Positions 34,236-45,718 of a stretch of 64,000 nucleotides of DNA are shown here, one piece after another; position 1 is the stretch's first letter; every line of letters begins with the position of its first letter. Under the pieces are notes generated by a model. It did not search any database, had not been told where the DNA came from, and was given only the letters and a program-made list of their open reading frames with translations. Both the position numbers and the translations under genes were made by a program. This stretch comes from Henckelia pumila (taxonomy: Eukaryota; Streptophyta; Magnoliopsida; Lamiales; Gesneriaceae), in assembly GCF_033568475.1 (NCBI RefSeq), contig NC_133120.1, positions 94,692,151 to 94,756,150 on the forward strand, in the 5' to 3' direction.

Positions 34236-34356
34236 TGCATGAGATGGGGATATGCCTGGCTCCCTGTATGCCACACGGTGACACCGATTCCGGGCGTGGG
34301 ATCGGGTGAGGCGGGTGGCGTACCAGGAGCCAAGCATGCCGTTGTACATACATCGC
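34236..34356 (+). ncRNA. MIR160: MIR160 precursor hairpin
   Basis: The mature sequence TGCCTGGCTCCCTGTATGCC(A) at 34253-34273 is identical to canonical plant miR160. The opposite arm at 34318-34338 (GCGTACCAGGAGCCAAGCAT(G)) pairs with it, leaving 2-nt 3' overhangs, and is a typical miR160*. The loop is about 44 nt. miR160 directs ARGONAUTE1 cleavage of the auxin response factor ARF10/16/17 mRNAs and so shapes root cap, leaf and floral development. Small reading frames across it on both strands are shadows. The precursor ends beyond the duplex are approximate. Confidence 0.95.
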
Positions 34357-36398
34357 GTTTATTGTGTACATATTATATTCGTATGTAGGCATGATTGGTA
34401 CCATAAGAAAAGAACTTGGCTTCGTTTTTGGTTTCTTATTCATGCTCCCTCTTTAAAATCTTCTATTATTTTTTCCAATTAATCCTTTTTATTGGTCAAG
34501 CAAGTTGTTACTCGTCTCGTTTCAATTTTCTTCTCTATCTCTATTATATATATATTTTATGATGTCGGAACCCACAACTGCTTACATTTCGTTGTGGGTT
34601 GGGTAAACTTTCGGACTAACACAATAGCCTGCAAATTAAGTTAGCCAAGTAAATCCTGCTAAGTAAATTCTTGGACTAACGCAATATCCTGCAAACTATG
34701 GTAACCTAGTAAATCATACTAGGCAAGTCTAGTGAGACAGATTAGTTCAAGCAAATGTTGGTAGAAGAATCAAATTTCTGACATCTGGCTAAGTGCTCAC
34801 TTAATCTAACAACTAAAACATCTCTTTAGGAGATATCTCCCTGCTTTATTAAGTGTGAAGACGGAGGTTTTAGTAAGTTGCTATCATCTAGCTTTTTTTC
34901 CCCTTCTTTTCTTTTTCATAACATTATTAATTTCCGTTTTCCGCCACCATTTTCCCCTTTTTTCTCCCTAAATTTTTTGTGTTTACCTTTTGTATTTACT
35001 TTTATTTATAAAAAATATATACTGTACAACACTTTCATAGGATGCTTAGTTTTTAGAAATCGTGTCTATTTGCCTATGATGACATCTAACAGTAATCTAT
35101 TTGCTTCATGCCATTGATAGCTTGGTTATCGGGCAGAAAGGATGTTTGGTAGGCTAGAATGATGAGCCACAATTTTGGGCCGGTGTGAATTAAATTTAAG
35201 ACCATCAATAATTCAATCCAAAAGCAAGCCCAGTCTAAAACCAAGAAAACCCAAAACAAAACTATAGTATCATCCACTTTTCTATTTTAACATTATTATC
35301 ATCGACAATTTTAGTGTAATCATTTAATTGATTGAGGACATATAAGGTACTTGCATCGTTTAGAAGGTCTTGCCCCATTCCCCTGCTCCATTTGTTTTTG
35401 CTACATTAATATGTAGGGATCTGTCAAACTTCGGTGTTTTTGTCTTTGTTTTTGTTGTTTTTGTTTTTTTTGTTTTTGTTTTTGTTTTTGTTACATGGTA
35501 TTATTTCGTGGAAGAACCATTTTACATGGTTTTACGTGCTAATTATCATCGATTATATTTTACATAGTCGTCCTACTCTCTTATTAAGTTTGGTACGACA
35601 TCATAGCTAAAATTATATCATCTAATAATAAACTCTTATGATACTGTAGACCGGCATTAGGGCCTTAGCTAGGCGCACAATATCTTAAATCTGCATGGAT
35701 CTAAGAATTATTAATATCATAGACGATATGATGGATTATGTTAAGAATCTACTAAAATCATGAGGATGTATGTGTCTGTCTTGTATTAATTCTACCTATC
35801 CACCTGTGTCGGTTTCGCGAAAATTAATGATGAAAATTAAATTTATGTCGCAAATTAGCGACAAAATTAGTATTACGTAGTTGATTAATGCTAGTGACAA
35901 ATATTTTATAATTGTCGTTAATTAAAGACGTAATTACTTTTTTGTTGCTATTAATAACTGAAATTTTACATCTGTCGTTCAATAATGATATATAAATATA
36001 GATTTTGTCGTTGAATTTATAGACTTTTAAAATTTTATATTTTTATATCTATTTTAACGACAGATTTATGCTGTCGTTAATTACCGGCAGAAGTTAATGT
36101 TTTGTCGCTGATTAATTAGTTTAGTGACAAAATAATATTTATATCGTAATAATATTTTAATATTCCCCCTAAACCTCCCACCAAGACTTGACGCTGATCT
36201 TCTCCTCTTTCTTTCGCGCTCGTTCTTTCTCAAAAATTAACGGCGAAAATTAAATTTTTGATCGGATACACATTTCTCTTGTTTAAATTAACGGTCGTTC
36301 GAGCCCTTTGGGCTTTGACTTAATTAGGATAGTCAGTTCTATTTCTCGACGAGACAAAGAGTATTGGACACTGTTTGGTTCATGGATTGAATAACGAG
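34357..36398. other. Intergenic with small repeats
   Basis: Holds an exact-period 60-bp tandem pair at 34611-34730 (units start TCGGACTAAC and TTGGACTAAC). A short hairpin CCCACAAC...GTTGTGGG lies at 34571-34599 and a T-rich (TTTTTG)n run at 35430-35492. The block at 35810-36155 repeats GTCGCTAAT / GCGACAAAAT-like motifs, which resembles subterminal repeats of a CACTA or Mutator remnant without identifiable ends. No gene seen. Confidence 0.5.
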
Positions 36399-36401
36399 AT
36401 A

Positions 36402-36750
36402 CGTTTGCAATAGATTGTGCTTTTGTAGAAGTGATTAATTTATAGATTATAAAAAAATTAAGAAAAATCAAAAGTTGGTAGTCTTTAAAAACATATGTGA
36501 AAATCTAAAAATCAATGTTGGGTAGTATTTGATAAATAAGTGATTAAACTTTAAAGTGATTTTAACAATGACCTTCTTATTAGAATCACTTTTGGAGAAT
36601 CATAATCACCACATGACTAGCTTTTGGATTTCAATTAAGTTAAGCATAAGCTAACACATAATCTAGGTTTAAAAAACACACAAAAATGATTTTTTTAAAC
36701 CAAAAGCTAACAATTATTTTTTTAGTGATTACAAATACTTCATAAATATA
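36402..36750 (+). mobile_element. Tourist-like MITE, third copy of the 341-bp family
   Basis: Same sequence and orientation as 11773-12113, for example AAGTGATTAATTTATAGATT and TTAAGCATAAGCTAACACAT. The termini are decayed (GTTTGCAATAG ... GATTACAAATACTT), so no TSD can be assigned. Confidence 0.7.
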
Positions 36751-36754
36751 TGTC

Positions 36755-37427
36755 TCTTACATGTTTCTTTGGCCGACCCTTCACTAAATCTTGCAGCGGA
36801 TATGGGAGGTTGATAAAGTATAAAGTATAAAAAAATAGATAAAGGATGGTGTGAAAAATGGCCGGCTGGCTGGTGCTTAGCTTCCAAATCGTACATGGGA
36901 TTGCATATTATTTATTATTGAATCATAACCCGTATGTATAGTGCCCAACATTTTGTGATGTTCCCTACGTGGTACCTATTAATGAAAACAGATCATATCG
37001 TTCAGCAACACATTATATATTACTTCACACGTTTTCATTAATCAATTACGTTTTGTTTTTTATTATTGTTTCTCGACCATTATCTTCTCGGGAGTGCGGA
37101 TTTAATTTCTGCTGAATATAGTTGAATGCATGATGGTGTAATGTTAATATTTATTGTTTAATAACGACTCCCCTTGACATATCCATTAGCAGCCTAATTA
37201 ACAAATACCCCTAGAGTACCGCAATATTTAGGAAAAACGAAAATTTAGAAGAAAAAAAAAAGAAGCCATTTTGCTTTACAAATCTAAACTAGCCAAGGGT
37301 TTCATGTGTTGAATTAATCAACGGGAGAATTCTTCGGGAGAATGGCAAATATGATTTTGGGATCCATGCCTTGGTTCATCTCAATTCTCATGTCATGATC
37401 AAGAACAGATTCTGAAACTTTAAGGAT
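36755..37427. other. Intergenic, nothing recognised
   Basis: No coding, tRNA or transposon structure noticed. Confidence 0.45.
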
Positions 37428-37430
37428 TAA

Positions 37431-37726
37431 GGTTTTGCTTACATGGAAGAATTTCAAATTCATGGATTTCGATTATAATTTTATTGTTAAGAATGAATCA
37501 ACATATCGAATCTTAAATTTATATCTTACTTATTTGTTTATTTACAGATTAATCATATAAAGTTGCATGAATTTCAAATAAAACCACTATTGGTCGAATT
37601 TGATATATTTTAATTAACATAAAAACTATATAAAATTAAATGAGTGGATTTAAATTTTATGCTATTACTTGTCTAAACAAAAAAAATACATTTAAAATCA
37701 ACAAATTTGATTCTTTCATCCAAACT
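37431..37726. mobile_element. Tourist-like MITE related to the 12366 family
   Basis: Imperfect inverted termini GGTTTTGCTTACATGGAAGA / TTCTTTCATCCAAACT, flanked by TAA at 37428-37430 and 37727-37729. It shares the internal phrase TTCATGGATTTCGATTA with the copy at 38779. Confidence 0.6.
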
Positions 37727-37729
37727 TAA

Positions 37730-38775
37730 CAAGAGAAGATTTTGAAAAAAATTCGAGCACGCACAACACACACACCCCCACACAAACCGTGGCATTATAC
37801 ATATCTTGGAGCGACTTTACACACTCTTACAATTATGGAAAAATTGTAATTTTAATAATTTTATTTTTGTTTTTTATGTTGTCAAATTTTTGTTTTAGTT
37901 TGTAATTTTTTTCTCAATTTAGTGATTTTTTAGTGTGACATCGAAATTATGCTAACGTGACATTGATATAATGCTAACATGTGTAGTGTACTAGTGTTAG
38001 ATGATATCCCATGGAAACTTGACTAAATTGCAAAACAAATTATACAATTACTAAAAATAAAAAAGGTATTAAAATCTAATTTTTAGGTATAAAAATCAAA
38101 ATAGTAAAGATGCAATTTTCCTTATAATTATTATTACACACCAAATTCACCAACATGTAACAGTAAAATTTTTATATATTATGTAAAGAAAGCAAATCTG
38201 TTATGATTCCCTAAAAAGTGATTAATTAAAGCAGTAATTATAGCCATCCTATAAATGCAAACTACGAACACCATGCACAATAATCACATGGAAAGACGCT
38301 TCTGATTCTCTTGTTTTCAACCTTAATTAATGTGAACGCATTAATCATGCGTCAGTGTCAATTAATTACTCCGATAATCAAACTATTACTTTGTTTAATT
38401 TCTTGTGGGTTTTTTATTTCATGGGTCATGCATGAACGTGGGGTAAAATTTTAATTACATGAATGTTATCTTCAGATAGTGCTATGAATGAGGATACGAG
38501 CTAGATTTGAAGATGGTCGGAAATGATATATTCCATCTAATTTCTGATCATCTTCAAATCTCCGACCATCGAAATTAAAATTTATATAATATGATATTTC
38601 GTTGGATTCGTATTTTCGAGATGACTCTATCGTGAAAATTTCAAGGCAATCGTAGTTGTTTTGGGCAAAGGTGCACGCGGATCTCCCGCACCCTAGAGTG
38701 CGTGGGAACAAAACTATATGTATTATATGTACGAAGTCCACATTTATTCATTGAATCTCAAATACGAGAAAACTT
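37730..38775. other. Intergenic; contains a short perfect-type hairpin
   Basis: AT-rich, no gene. The only structure noticed is the 22-bp inverted repeat at 38503-38561, listed separately. Confidence 0.45.
38503..38561. other. 59-nt hairpin, 22-bp arms
   Basis: Arm 38503-38524 (AGATTTGAAGATGGTCGGAA..) and arm 38540-38561 pair completely, with only two G-U positions, around a 15-nt loop. A third partial complement CCGACCATC follows at 38563. It could be part of a transposon or a small-RNA source; nothing identifies a known miRNA. Confidence 0.6.
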
Positions 38776-38778
38776 TTA

Positions 38779-39073
38779 GATTGCGTTTGGATGAAAATAT
38801 TTCAAATCCATAGATTTCGATTACTATTTTAGTATTAACAAGAAACATAGAGAAAATTTAAATCCATAACTTAGTTATTTACATGTTAGTTAAATGAATT
38901 AAAATAGATTCCACATGTCCACTTTATTGGATGAACTTAAAATACATCCTAATTATTATGAATTACTATGTAAAAATAAAAGAAGTGTATTTGATGTTTA
39001 TGATGTTATTTATCTAAACAACAAAAGTACATTTGATTTCAAGGATTTGAAATACTTGCATCCAAGTGCAAAC
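38779..39073. mobile_element. Tourist-like MITE related to the 12366 family
   Basis: 295 bp, termini GATTGCGTTTGGATGAAA / CTTGCATCCAAGTGCAAAC, TSD TTA at 38776-38778 and 39074-39076. It lies about 360 bp upstream of the WRKY TATA box. The 61-codon frame at 38915-39100 is inside it and is not a gene. Confidence 0.75.
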
Positions 39074-39274
39074 TTAAATATATCATCGAGATGTTATTAA
39101 ATATTACGATGTAGCAGCTAATACAACAAAGTTAATTTCTACAAGTATAAAATGAAGAATATAAGTTAGAGCCAGATAAGCAGCGGTCCCAGGATACAAC
39201 GTTTTGGAGCGTTTCTCCGAGAATTGCGGCTGCTTGCCCACCCTCTTTATTTTCCTATCACTGATTTCTCGAAA

Positions 39275-39419
39275 TTGACCCTTTTTCCCAGTACTTGTTA
39301 TACAACACAAGACATGGCCAGAATGTTAGATTTTAATAGAAATTAAATAATATATATAGTAAGTAAACAACAATATTATACCTGTTAAAATAATCAGCTA
39401 CTGTCACACAGATTTGACC
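39275..39419 (+). promoter_or_regulatory. Two W-boxes in the WRKY promoter
   Basis: TTGACC occurs at 39275-39280 and 39414-39419, both in the orientation of the gene, within 165 bp of its TATA box. TTGAC(C/T) is the WRKY binding site, and many WRKY promoters are bound by WRKY proteins. Auto- or cross-regulation is an inference. Confidence 0.45.
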
Positions 39420-39435
39420 CTCTTAATTAATGGTG

Positions 39436-39443
39436 TATATAAA
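39436..39443 (+). promoter_or_regulatory. TATA box of the WRKY gene
   Basis: TATATAAA about 358 bp upstream of the ATG, giving a leader of roughly 325 nt. A GTGCAG acceptor-like site at 39781-39786 leaves room for an intron in the leader. Confidence 0.5.
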
Positions 39444-39793
39444 CTAGATGTGTACAATCATTAGAAAAAAAATAAAATAAAATCAACAATACTAGCTCAA
39501 AACCCTAAAAGATCAACAGTATATATTGTAGTGCTACTGATAATTAGTTTTATGTTGTGTTTCTTTTATTCAAATATATAATTTTTATTCTCTCTTCTCT
39601 TCCTTTGTTGCGTATGCTGCAGACTTCTTTGTACCAAAGTCAGCGCCTTTCTCTCATATGCATCAATGATCAGGTTGTTTTTCGATCCTGATCAATTTTG
39701 TGATCATAAAAGAAATTAAAGAAGATCGATCATACATTTGTTGTGCGAATAAATAAATATGATCTTTATGTTTTGATAAAGTGCAGTTTTCTG

Positions 39794-41758
39794 ATGGAGA
39801 ATTATCAAGGTGATTTAGCTGACATAGTCCGCGCCAGCGTCAGCGGAGGCAGCATGAGTGCCGGAACATCGGCCGCGTCGACCTGTCTCACAGATATGCA
39901 GTTTCCAAGCAACCAAATGGGCTGTTATTTTGAAAGCCACTGGGAAGATGATTTCGGTGACCCTTTCAACCGGCTGGGAGATCCGTTCCACGATATCGAT
40001 ACGCAGGTATCTGGATTCGTCCTCAACTCGAAGCCCAACAGTTCAAGCAATGGAGGGTTTGAAGCTTTCGGCGGATCATATCGTAACCCTAGCGTAAATC
40101 ATCTTGCTGATCATCATCATCACATGATTATGGATGATGATGAGATAACTAAAAGACCTTCTGATTTGTTCTCGAGGATGCTGCAGATCTCTTCGGATCC
40201 CAAGTTGCCTGCTGTTGTGTCTCCATGTGATCCTGATCCGGTGGTGGCTGCTGCTTCTTCTTCTAATTCCATGTTACTATCCAATGATCAAGTATTGACT
40301 TTCCCAGATAGCTCCAAATTGGGTTGCTTGGTGGAGAGCCCAGGTTTGCAGATCTCGCCTCCGCGAAATACGGGGATTAAAAGGAGGTACTTATATCTCT
40401 TTGATCAACACATGAATATTTATCTAATTAGTCATCAAAAGTTTTAGCACAATTCCTATAATATTTTATGCAACTAATATTATTGTTAAATGGAGGATCT
40501 TAATATATAGAAGTTAGGTTTCCAAAATATGATCTTGGTTTGTTTTAATGATCTGCACGCAAAGCGAGATTGCATTGATTTCCCTACCACAAGGTAAAGA
40601 ATCGTTTTTGATATTACGTGCGGTGCTATAGCTAAACGTAACGCAGATATTTCAGTGTACGTACCTACCTGTTTCAGGACTTCGATCGCTTTCATTTTAT
40701 ACCTATATAATTAATTTGAACATACATACTGTATCTTGAAACCCACATGACCAGAGATTTCTGTGGTTTCATATGTTGAATCCACATTTCTCCATTACTT
40801 TCGGCTTTTTCCAAGGAAAAAAAGCTACAAAAAGCTAGCTGCACACCACTTCATGAAAATGATATGTGATATATATTCTATTATATTCCTTTAATTTCTT
40901 TGCGACCGAATTAAGAATCAGTTATTTTAATTTGTATGCAACGTCATTATAATATTGATCAGGAAAAGCCAGTCGAAGAAGGTTGTTTGTATACCAGCTC
41001 CGGCACCTGCAAACTCCAGGCATAGTGGAGAAGTTGTTCCTTCCGATCTTTGGGCTTGGAGGAAGTACGGTCAGAAGCCAATCAAGGGCTCCCCTTTTCC
41101 ACGGTAATTATATATATCTTTATTTTCCTTCTTTTGATCATGGACTAATTTTAGTATATAATGGATATCACATTAATATATCATTGATTAATTCGGCTAA
41201 TTTACAATATATGATCAGTTTTAATTTCATTGGAAAAAAAAATGCAGGGGTTATTACAGGTGCAGCAGTTCCAAGGGATGTTCGGCAAGAAAGCAAGTGG
41301 AACGAAGCAGAACAGACCCGAGTATGCTTGTAATAACCTACACTTCGGAGCATAATCATCCATGGCCGACACAGAGAAATGCTCTCGCGGGCTCCACCAG
41401 ATCTCATCCGATTAAAACTAGTAATATTCTTGGTGCATCAAGAATTAAATCACCGAATTATTCACAAGCCCAAGAGCCCTCCAGCCCCGACGAAGAAAAG
41501 AGATCATCAGAAAACGTCACAGCAGATTTCGGGAATTGTGCGGTCTTGAAAGAGGAAAAGGATCCAGATTTCGAGCAATATTACGAAGACTTTTGCGGGG
41601 ATTTTGGAGAAACCGAGCCCGACCCGTTAGATCTCTTGCTGATCAATGAGGGGTACTGTGAAAAGAACAAGACTTTCAGCTTCTATGATTGGCCTGCAAA
41701 CTACAATGATCCAGCCACCAGAGACCAGCAGCATTACCGCCACCAACCGGGCCCCTAA
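39794..41758 (+). CDS. WRKY14/35-like: Group IIe WRKY transcription factor (WRKY14/35-like), complete
   Basis: Nuclear DNA-binding regulator that recognises W-boxes. Exons 39794-40386, 40963-41103 and 41248-41758 join in frame (1245 nt, 414 residues) with GT-AG introns. The start at 39794 gives [13 protein letters not shown], matching the MENFQGDLTDVVR opening of the Arabidopsis WRKY14/35 clade; an in-frame ATG at 39743 is less likely. A basic segment [18 protein letters not shown] (about 196-213) precedes the domain. [13 protein letters not shown] is at 230-242. The zinc finger is C250-X5-C256-X23-H280-X-H282. The second intron splits the arginine codon of SPFPR|GYYRC, the position conserved in these WRKY groups. 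The C-terminus is acidic ([13 protein letters not shown]), a likely activation region. Histidine (HHHH) and serine runs lie in the N-terminal half. Its biological role is not readable from sequence. Confidence 0.95.
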
Positions 41759-44500
41759 AAAAGCCCGAACTCACTCACTCTATACAAACACAGAATCTAT
41801 TAATCCCACAAAACTGTATACAATTAATTAAGCGCATGCATGCATGTTCTGAATCAATGTTTTTAGCTGATTAATTTACTTTGGATTAATAATTGCAAGA
41901 ACATACATGCATGTGATTAATACTCCATCATATTACAATAATTATAACATTGATCCAGGATAATTAATCAGAGATTAATGATCAGTGGTGGTTTGAATGC
42001 ATGGGATGGGAGGAGCATGAAGTGGGATTATGAATTTGTAATGGGAATAATGTGGATGGGACAGAAAGTTGAGGAACAGAAGGATTGAACAGTTAAGAAG
42101 TACAGACATGACTGGAAAACTCAATGAAGAGATTGATGTTCGATGGGACTCCTAGCTAGCTCCCATCTTTCAGAGTGGGATCGATATTTATATATATATT
42201 TATTTATTTTCATTTATATAATTCTTAATGGCTGGGGATTTGTAACTTTCTGCTTCTATTTCATGAAAACACGAAATAAATAAAATTAAAATAACTATTT
42301 TTGGTGAGAACTTGACAAAACATTGTTGCTAAAGTTTGATATTTCTTTTTAAGAAAATAAAAAAACAACAACAACAATGAAACGTGAAATGCGGTTCCTT
42401 AGTTAAGCAATATTGGCATGGAAGCATTTCGGTGGAGTTTGAAGTTGATGCTAAAGATGCGAGTTATGCAATTCGAAAAATTAAAGCTGGCCAGAAATAT
42501 TTAGGGGGTGTTTATTCAGATTGAATCGAAAATTCGGTTAACCGAATCGAATTTGATCAAAAATCGAATTGAAACGGAATTTTCGGTTTCGAATCTGTTC
42601 AGACGGTTAACCAAACCGTAAACACCCCTAAATATATATGATTTTGGGTATACTATTCGAACATGCAATTAGATTTTGCAATAAAACCATCATTTTTAGT
42701 CATATATTTGACAATAATCGAGTATAGAGTTTTGCTCGGAGCTAGCTCGAGTAGCTAATTGTTGTGTTAGTCTCACTTTTCATCTCCCATATTTTATTGT
42801 TTATTGTCTATGTTCTTTCATTTGTAATTGTACTTTCATTTCAATTAAATAATAATCTCAAAAAATAATAATAAAAGATGCGCAGTTATATAAACCTCTC
42901 AATTACATGTTAAAGTAAAGCTATGCCATTTTATAATTAAAAAAGGAATAGAAATCATACAAGATGGTCATGAAACTCATGACTTTCTTACATGTCATAA
43001 TTTTATATATAACGGATCCCTCAGTATTAACAACCAAAAAAATTTATTTTCTTAGGAATGATGTTTCTGCTGGTGGTTTAAAATAACAGTAAATATGAAA
43101 AATTATTTACATTATTAAATAATAAATTATATATAACTATTTGAATAAATATAAATATATTAAAAATTATTTATGTAACACGTGAACCCTAAGCTAGTGA
43201 TATAATGGTGCGCGAAACAGTTCAAAATTTCAAGTCATTGTTTTGATTTTGACGTTAAAAACATCTCCCACATAATAATTAAGATAATGCACAAAGATAA
43301 TATATATATAATTTTGGGCTCTCCTCAAAGTATGGGTCCTGTCCTGAGTCGACTGACTCAAGAACTTACCTCATGTGTAGTATAGGCTGGATATACAATT
43401 CATATATGTAGTGAAACAATATTTTTTATGTGCTAATTATATAAGAATTTTTTTTCAAACAAATGAAAAAAATAATCAAAAAAGTAAATTACGCATGAAC
43501 GTCAAATTTTATCTCTAAAAAAAATAGTTGCACGTTTTTCAAGAAGTAATTAATAATTCTTCAAAAAAAAAAAAGAAGTAATTAATAAGATAAATTGATA
43601 AAACAGTAAAAAAAATTTATTGCTGAATATAATAGAAGACTATATATTTGTGACAAAAAAATGTGGCTTATCTAATTGAAACGGATGTAGTAATTAATTT
43701 TGATATATAAATAAGATTTTTCTTTAAGTCGAATTTGGTAATTAAAAAAATTCATCTCAATAAATTACTTTGTAATTAGACGGTGTGATTAAGGAGTAGT
43801 GTTTCTAATCCTCGCGTATCTTCCACGTTCTATTTGAAAATTCTGTCATCAATTAATGACGCTTTTGGAACATTTTGTTTTGTTTTATAAAATATGTGGT
43901 GTCGAGTTGAAAATCTCTCGGCTTCATCAAAATGATAGATTATGAGTTAGATGATCCCCTAATATGAGATTTGAAAATATGAAAGCCAGATAGACTCATC
44001 CCACCCATATTGATGCGATTATCATAAAATGAGTACCCGAGAATGGGTAAATTCTCAGATAGGCGAGTTCCTTATTCCTTAAAAGATGAATATTAAGAAT
44101 GTATGTAGTGGACTCAGAGATTTTTGAGAGAGTGAGTGTGTGCAGAATAAATTATTAATCCTCTTGACAGATTCCGAGCTATGGTTTTTATACTCGTCGG
44201 CCCGGGTCTTCAATGATTACTAAGTATGAAATTACTGACAACTTTTATGGTGATGGGATGGTTATCACGTGTGATTTAGACACCCCGTAATCTTAGGGAA
44301 GAGCCCACTCCGTTGGAATATGGTTAGTAATGATTTGGTCTGTGATTGGAACCTGACATACTCTAAGTAGACGTCGCTGTTTCTTGGCCCTAAGAATAGA
44401 AAAGCTCGGGCCCCACCAACTTTCCTTTCTTTCCTACCTTCCGAAGGCTTATTCCTAGATATCTGTCTCCCCTGCTTTTATCCGGGCTTTTCTCGTCTTC
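41759..44500. other. WRKY 3' region and intergenic DNA
   Basis: The first about 480 bp is probably the WRKY 3' UTR and downstream sequence. Beyond it the DNA is AT-rich with short TA runs. No gene was recognised. A small hAT-like MITE at 42502-42630 is listed separately. Confidence 0.5.
42502..42630. mobile_element. Short hAT-like MITE, 129 bp
   Basis: Termini TAGGGGGTGTTTATTCAGA and GTAAACACCCCTA are inverted. The interior is palindrome-rich (TTCGGTTAACCGAAT). Flanks are AT-rich and an 8-bp duplication is unclear. Confidence 0.6.
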
Positions 44501-45080
44501 CCGAGATCTCCCAGGCATCCTGGATCTCTGGGATGGCTCGGGTGCTTAAACCCTCCGAATTTATGCCATCATCCAAGGTATTCCCCGGGTCCTAGCCACA
44601 CGGGATATCTCCAAGGTATTCCCCGGGCTTCTAGCCACCCGGGATATCTAACCAGGATATTACTACACTTCCTAAAGATCAACCGGGATATCTTGCTAGG
44701 ATATCACCACACTTCCTAAAGATAGTCGGGCTAAGACCTGCTCCGCTGTCCCGAGGAGTTAGCGTTATGATACCCCTCCCCGGGTGGTGACATTAGTATG
44801 ACGTCAGCCCTAAACGCTTCGTAGTGCGTGTGTCAGAGGTTCTGTCAGAGGTCGTTTCAGCTTTCTGAGCACGCTTTGCGTATCTATGCCGTTTAATTCA
44901 AAATACATGGCTCAGATTGTTTTGTCCCTTTCGAGTATTTAATCCTTGTGACCCTTCATTCTTTTTCTCACCGTCTTCCCCCTTGCGCGATTTGTTCTCT
45001 GGTTTCCTGCAATTTTCTCAAGTTTCCGTCACTCGCTCACTCCCTTATTTGCTCTTATTCTGTAAGTTCTTCTCTTTCTC
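44500..45080 (+). repeat. Repeat-rich upstream (LTR-like) region of an old gypsy element
   Basis: Short tandem repeats: CAAGGTATTCCCCGGG at 44574 and 44611, CACTTCCTAAAGAT at 44668 and 44709, and several CGGGATATCT units. Base composition changes sharply from AT-rich to GC-rich near 44150. The segment leads into the gag-like frame at 45081 and probably includes LTR sequence, but no boundary can be fixed. Confidence 0.4.
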
Positions 45081-45605
45081 ATGTCTACGGGTACATCCTC
45101 TACCTCTGGGGCGAATGCCAAAGGCTCGCCCAGAGACTAAGTGCCAAGTGGTAGCTCGAGCGATGCTTTCTCCGCATCTGCTCTTCCTTCCCGACCCCGT
45201 TTTTCTAGAAAAACTTTTCTCTCTCGCACTAAAACTTCTGCGGCTTCGTCTTCCCATATGAAGGGAAAAGGAAAAAAGAAAGTCAAAAACCCTACACCCC
45301 TCGCATCTGCTCCTCCAGCCCTGGGTTGGTACACCTATCTTCCCAGCACCCTATCTCAAGGGGCTACGGAGGAACTGCGCGGTTCAGGGGAAATCCCCTT
45401 ATCCCGCACTTTATTCCGCCCTTTACCAGGGAGCACTCCCGATACCCCTCCGGAGGGTTGTTATACCTTTTTTCGAGACCAAATCCGGAGCGGTCTTCGA
45501 TTTCCCATTCCTCCTTTCTACCTGGCAGTTGCCGATTTCTTTAGAGTTCCTGTCAACCAATTCCACCCGGGTACTCAACCCGTAAGCTATCATATTCTCG
45601 TTTGT
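45081..45605 (+). pseudogene. Gypsy-type gag/transposase_28-like fragment
   Basis: From ATG 45081 a frame rich in serine and threonine is broken at once by TAA (45138) and then reopens. It reaches a conserved block, YTFFRDQIRSGLRFPIPPFY followed by LAVADFFRVPVNQFHP (about 45460-45570), that resembles the putative gypsy-type transposon domain (Pfam PF04195). That domain is common in plant Ty3/gypsy elements. Open sense sequence ends near 45605. The adjoining 45606-45713 reads better on the minus strand, so the fragment has been rearranged. It was then split from 54560-55320 by the chromovirus. Confidence 0.6.
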
Positions 45606-45713
45606 TAAAAGGACAGGAGAAGAAAAGTTTTTATTGCCAACTAAAGCCAGGCTGCGAACATAAGGCTCCTCGAATTTATAATGGTCTTGGAGCTCAGGTT
45701 GAGGAGGGAGACT
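45606..45713 (-). pseudogene. Gypsy gag-like piece in opposite orientation (left of the chromovirus)
   Basis: The minus-strand frame here continues in phase with the minus-strand frame at 54560-54794 when the chromovirus and one TSD copy are left out. That shows the two were contiguous before the insertion. It has no further recognisable motif. Confidence 0.5.
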
Positions 45714-45718
45714 GGATA

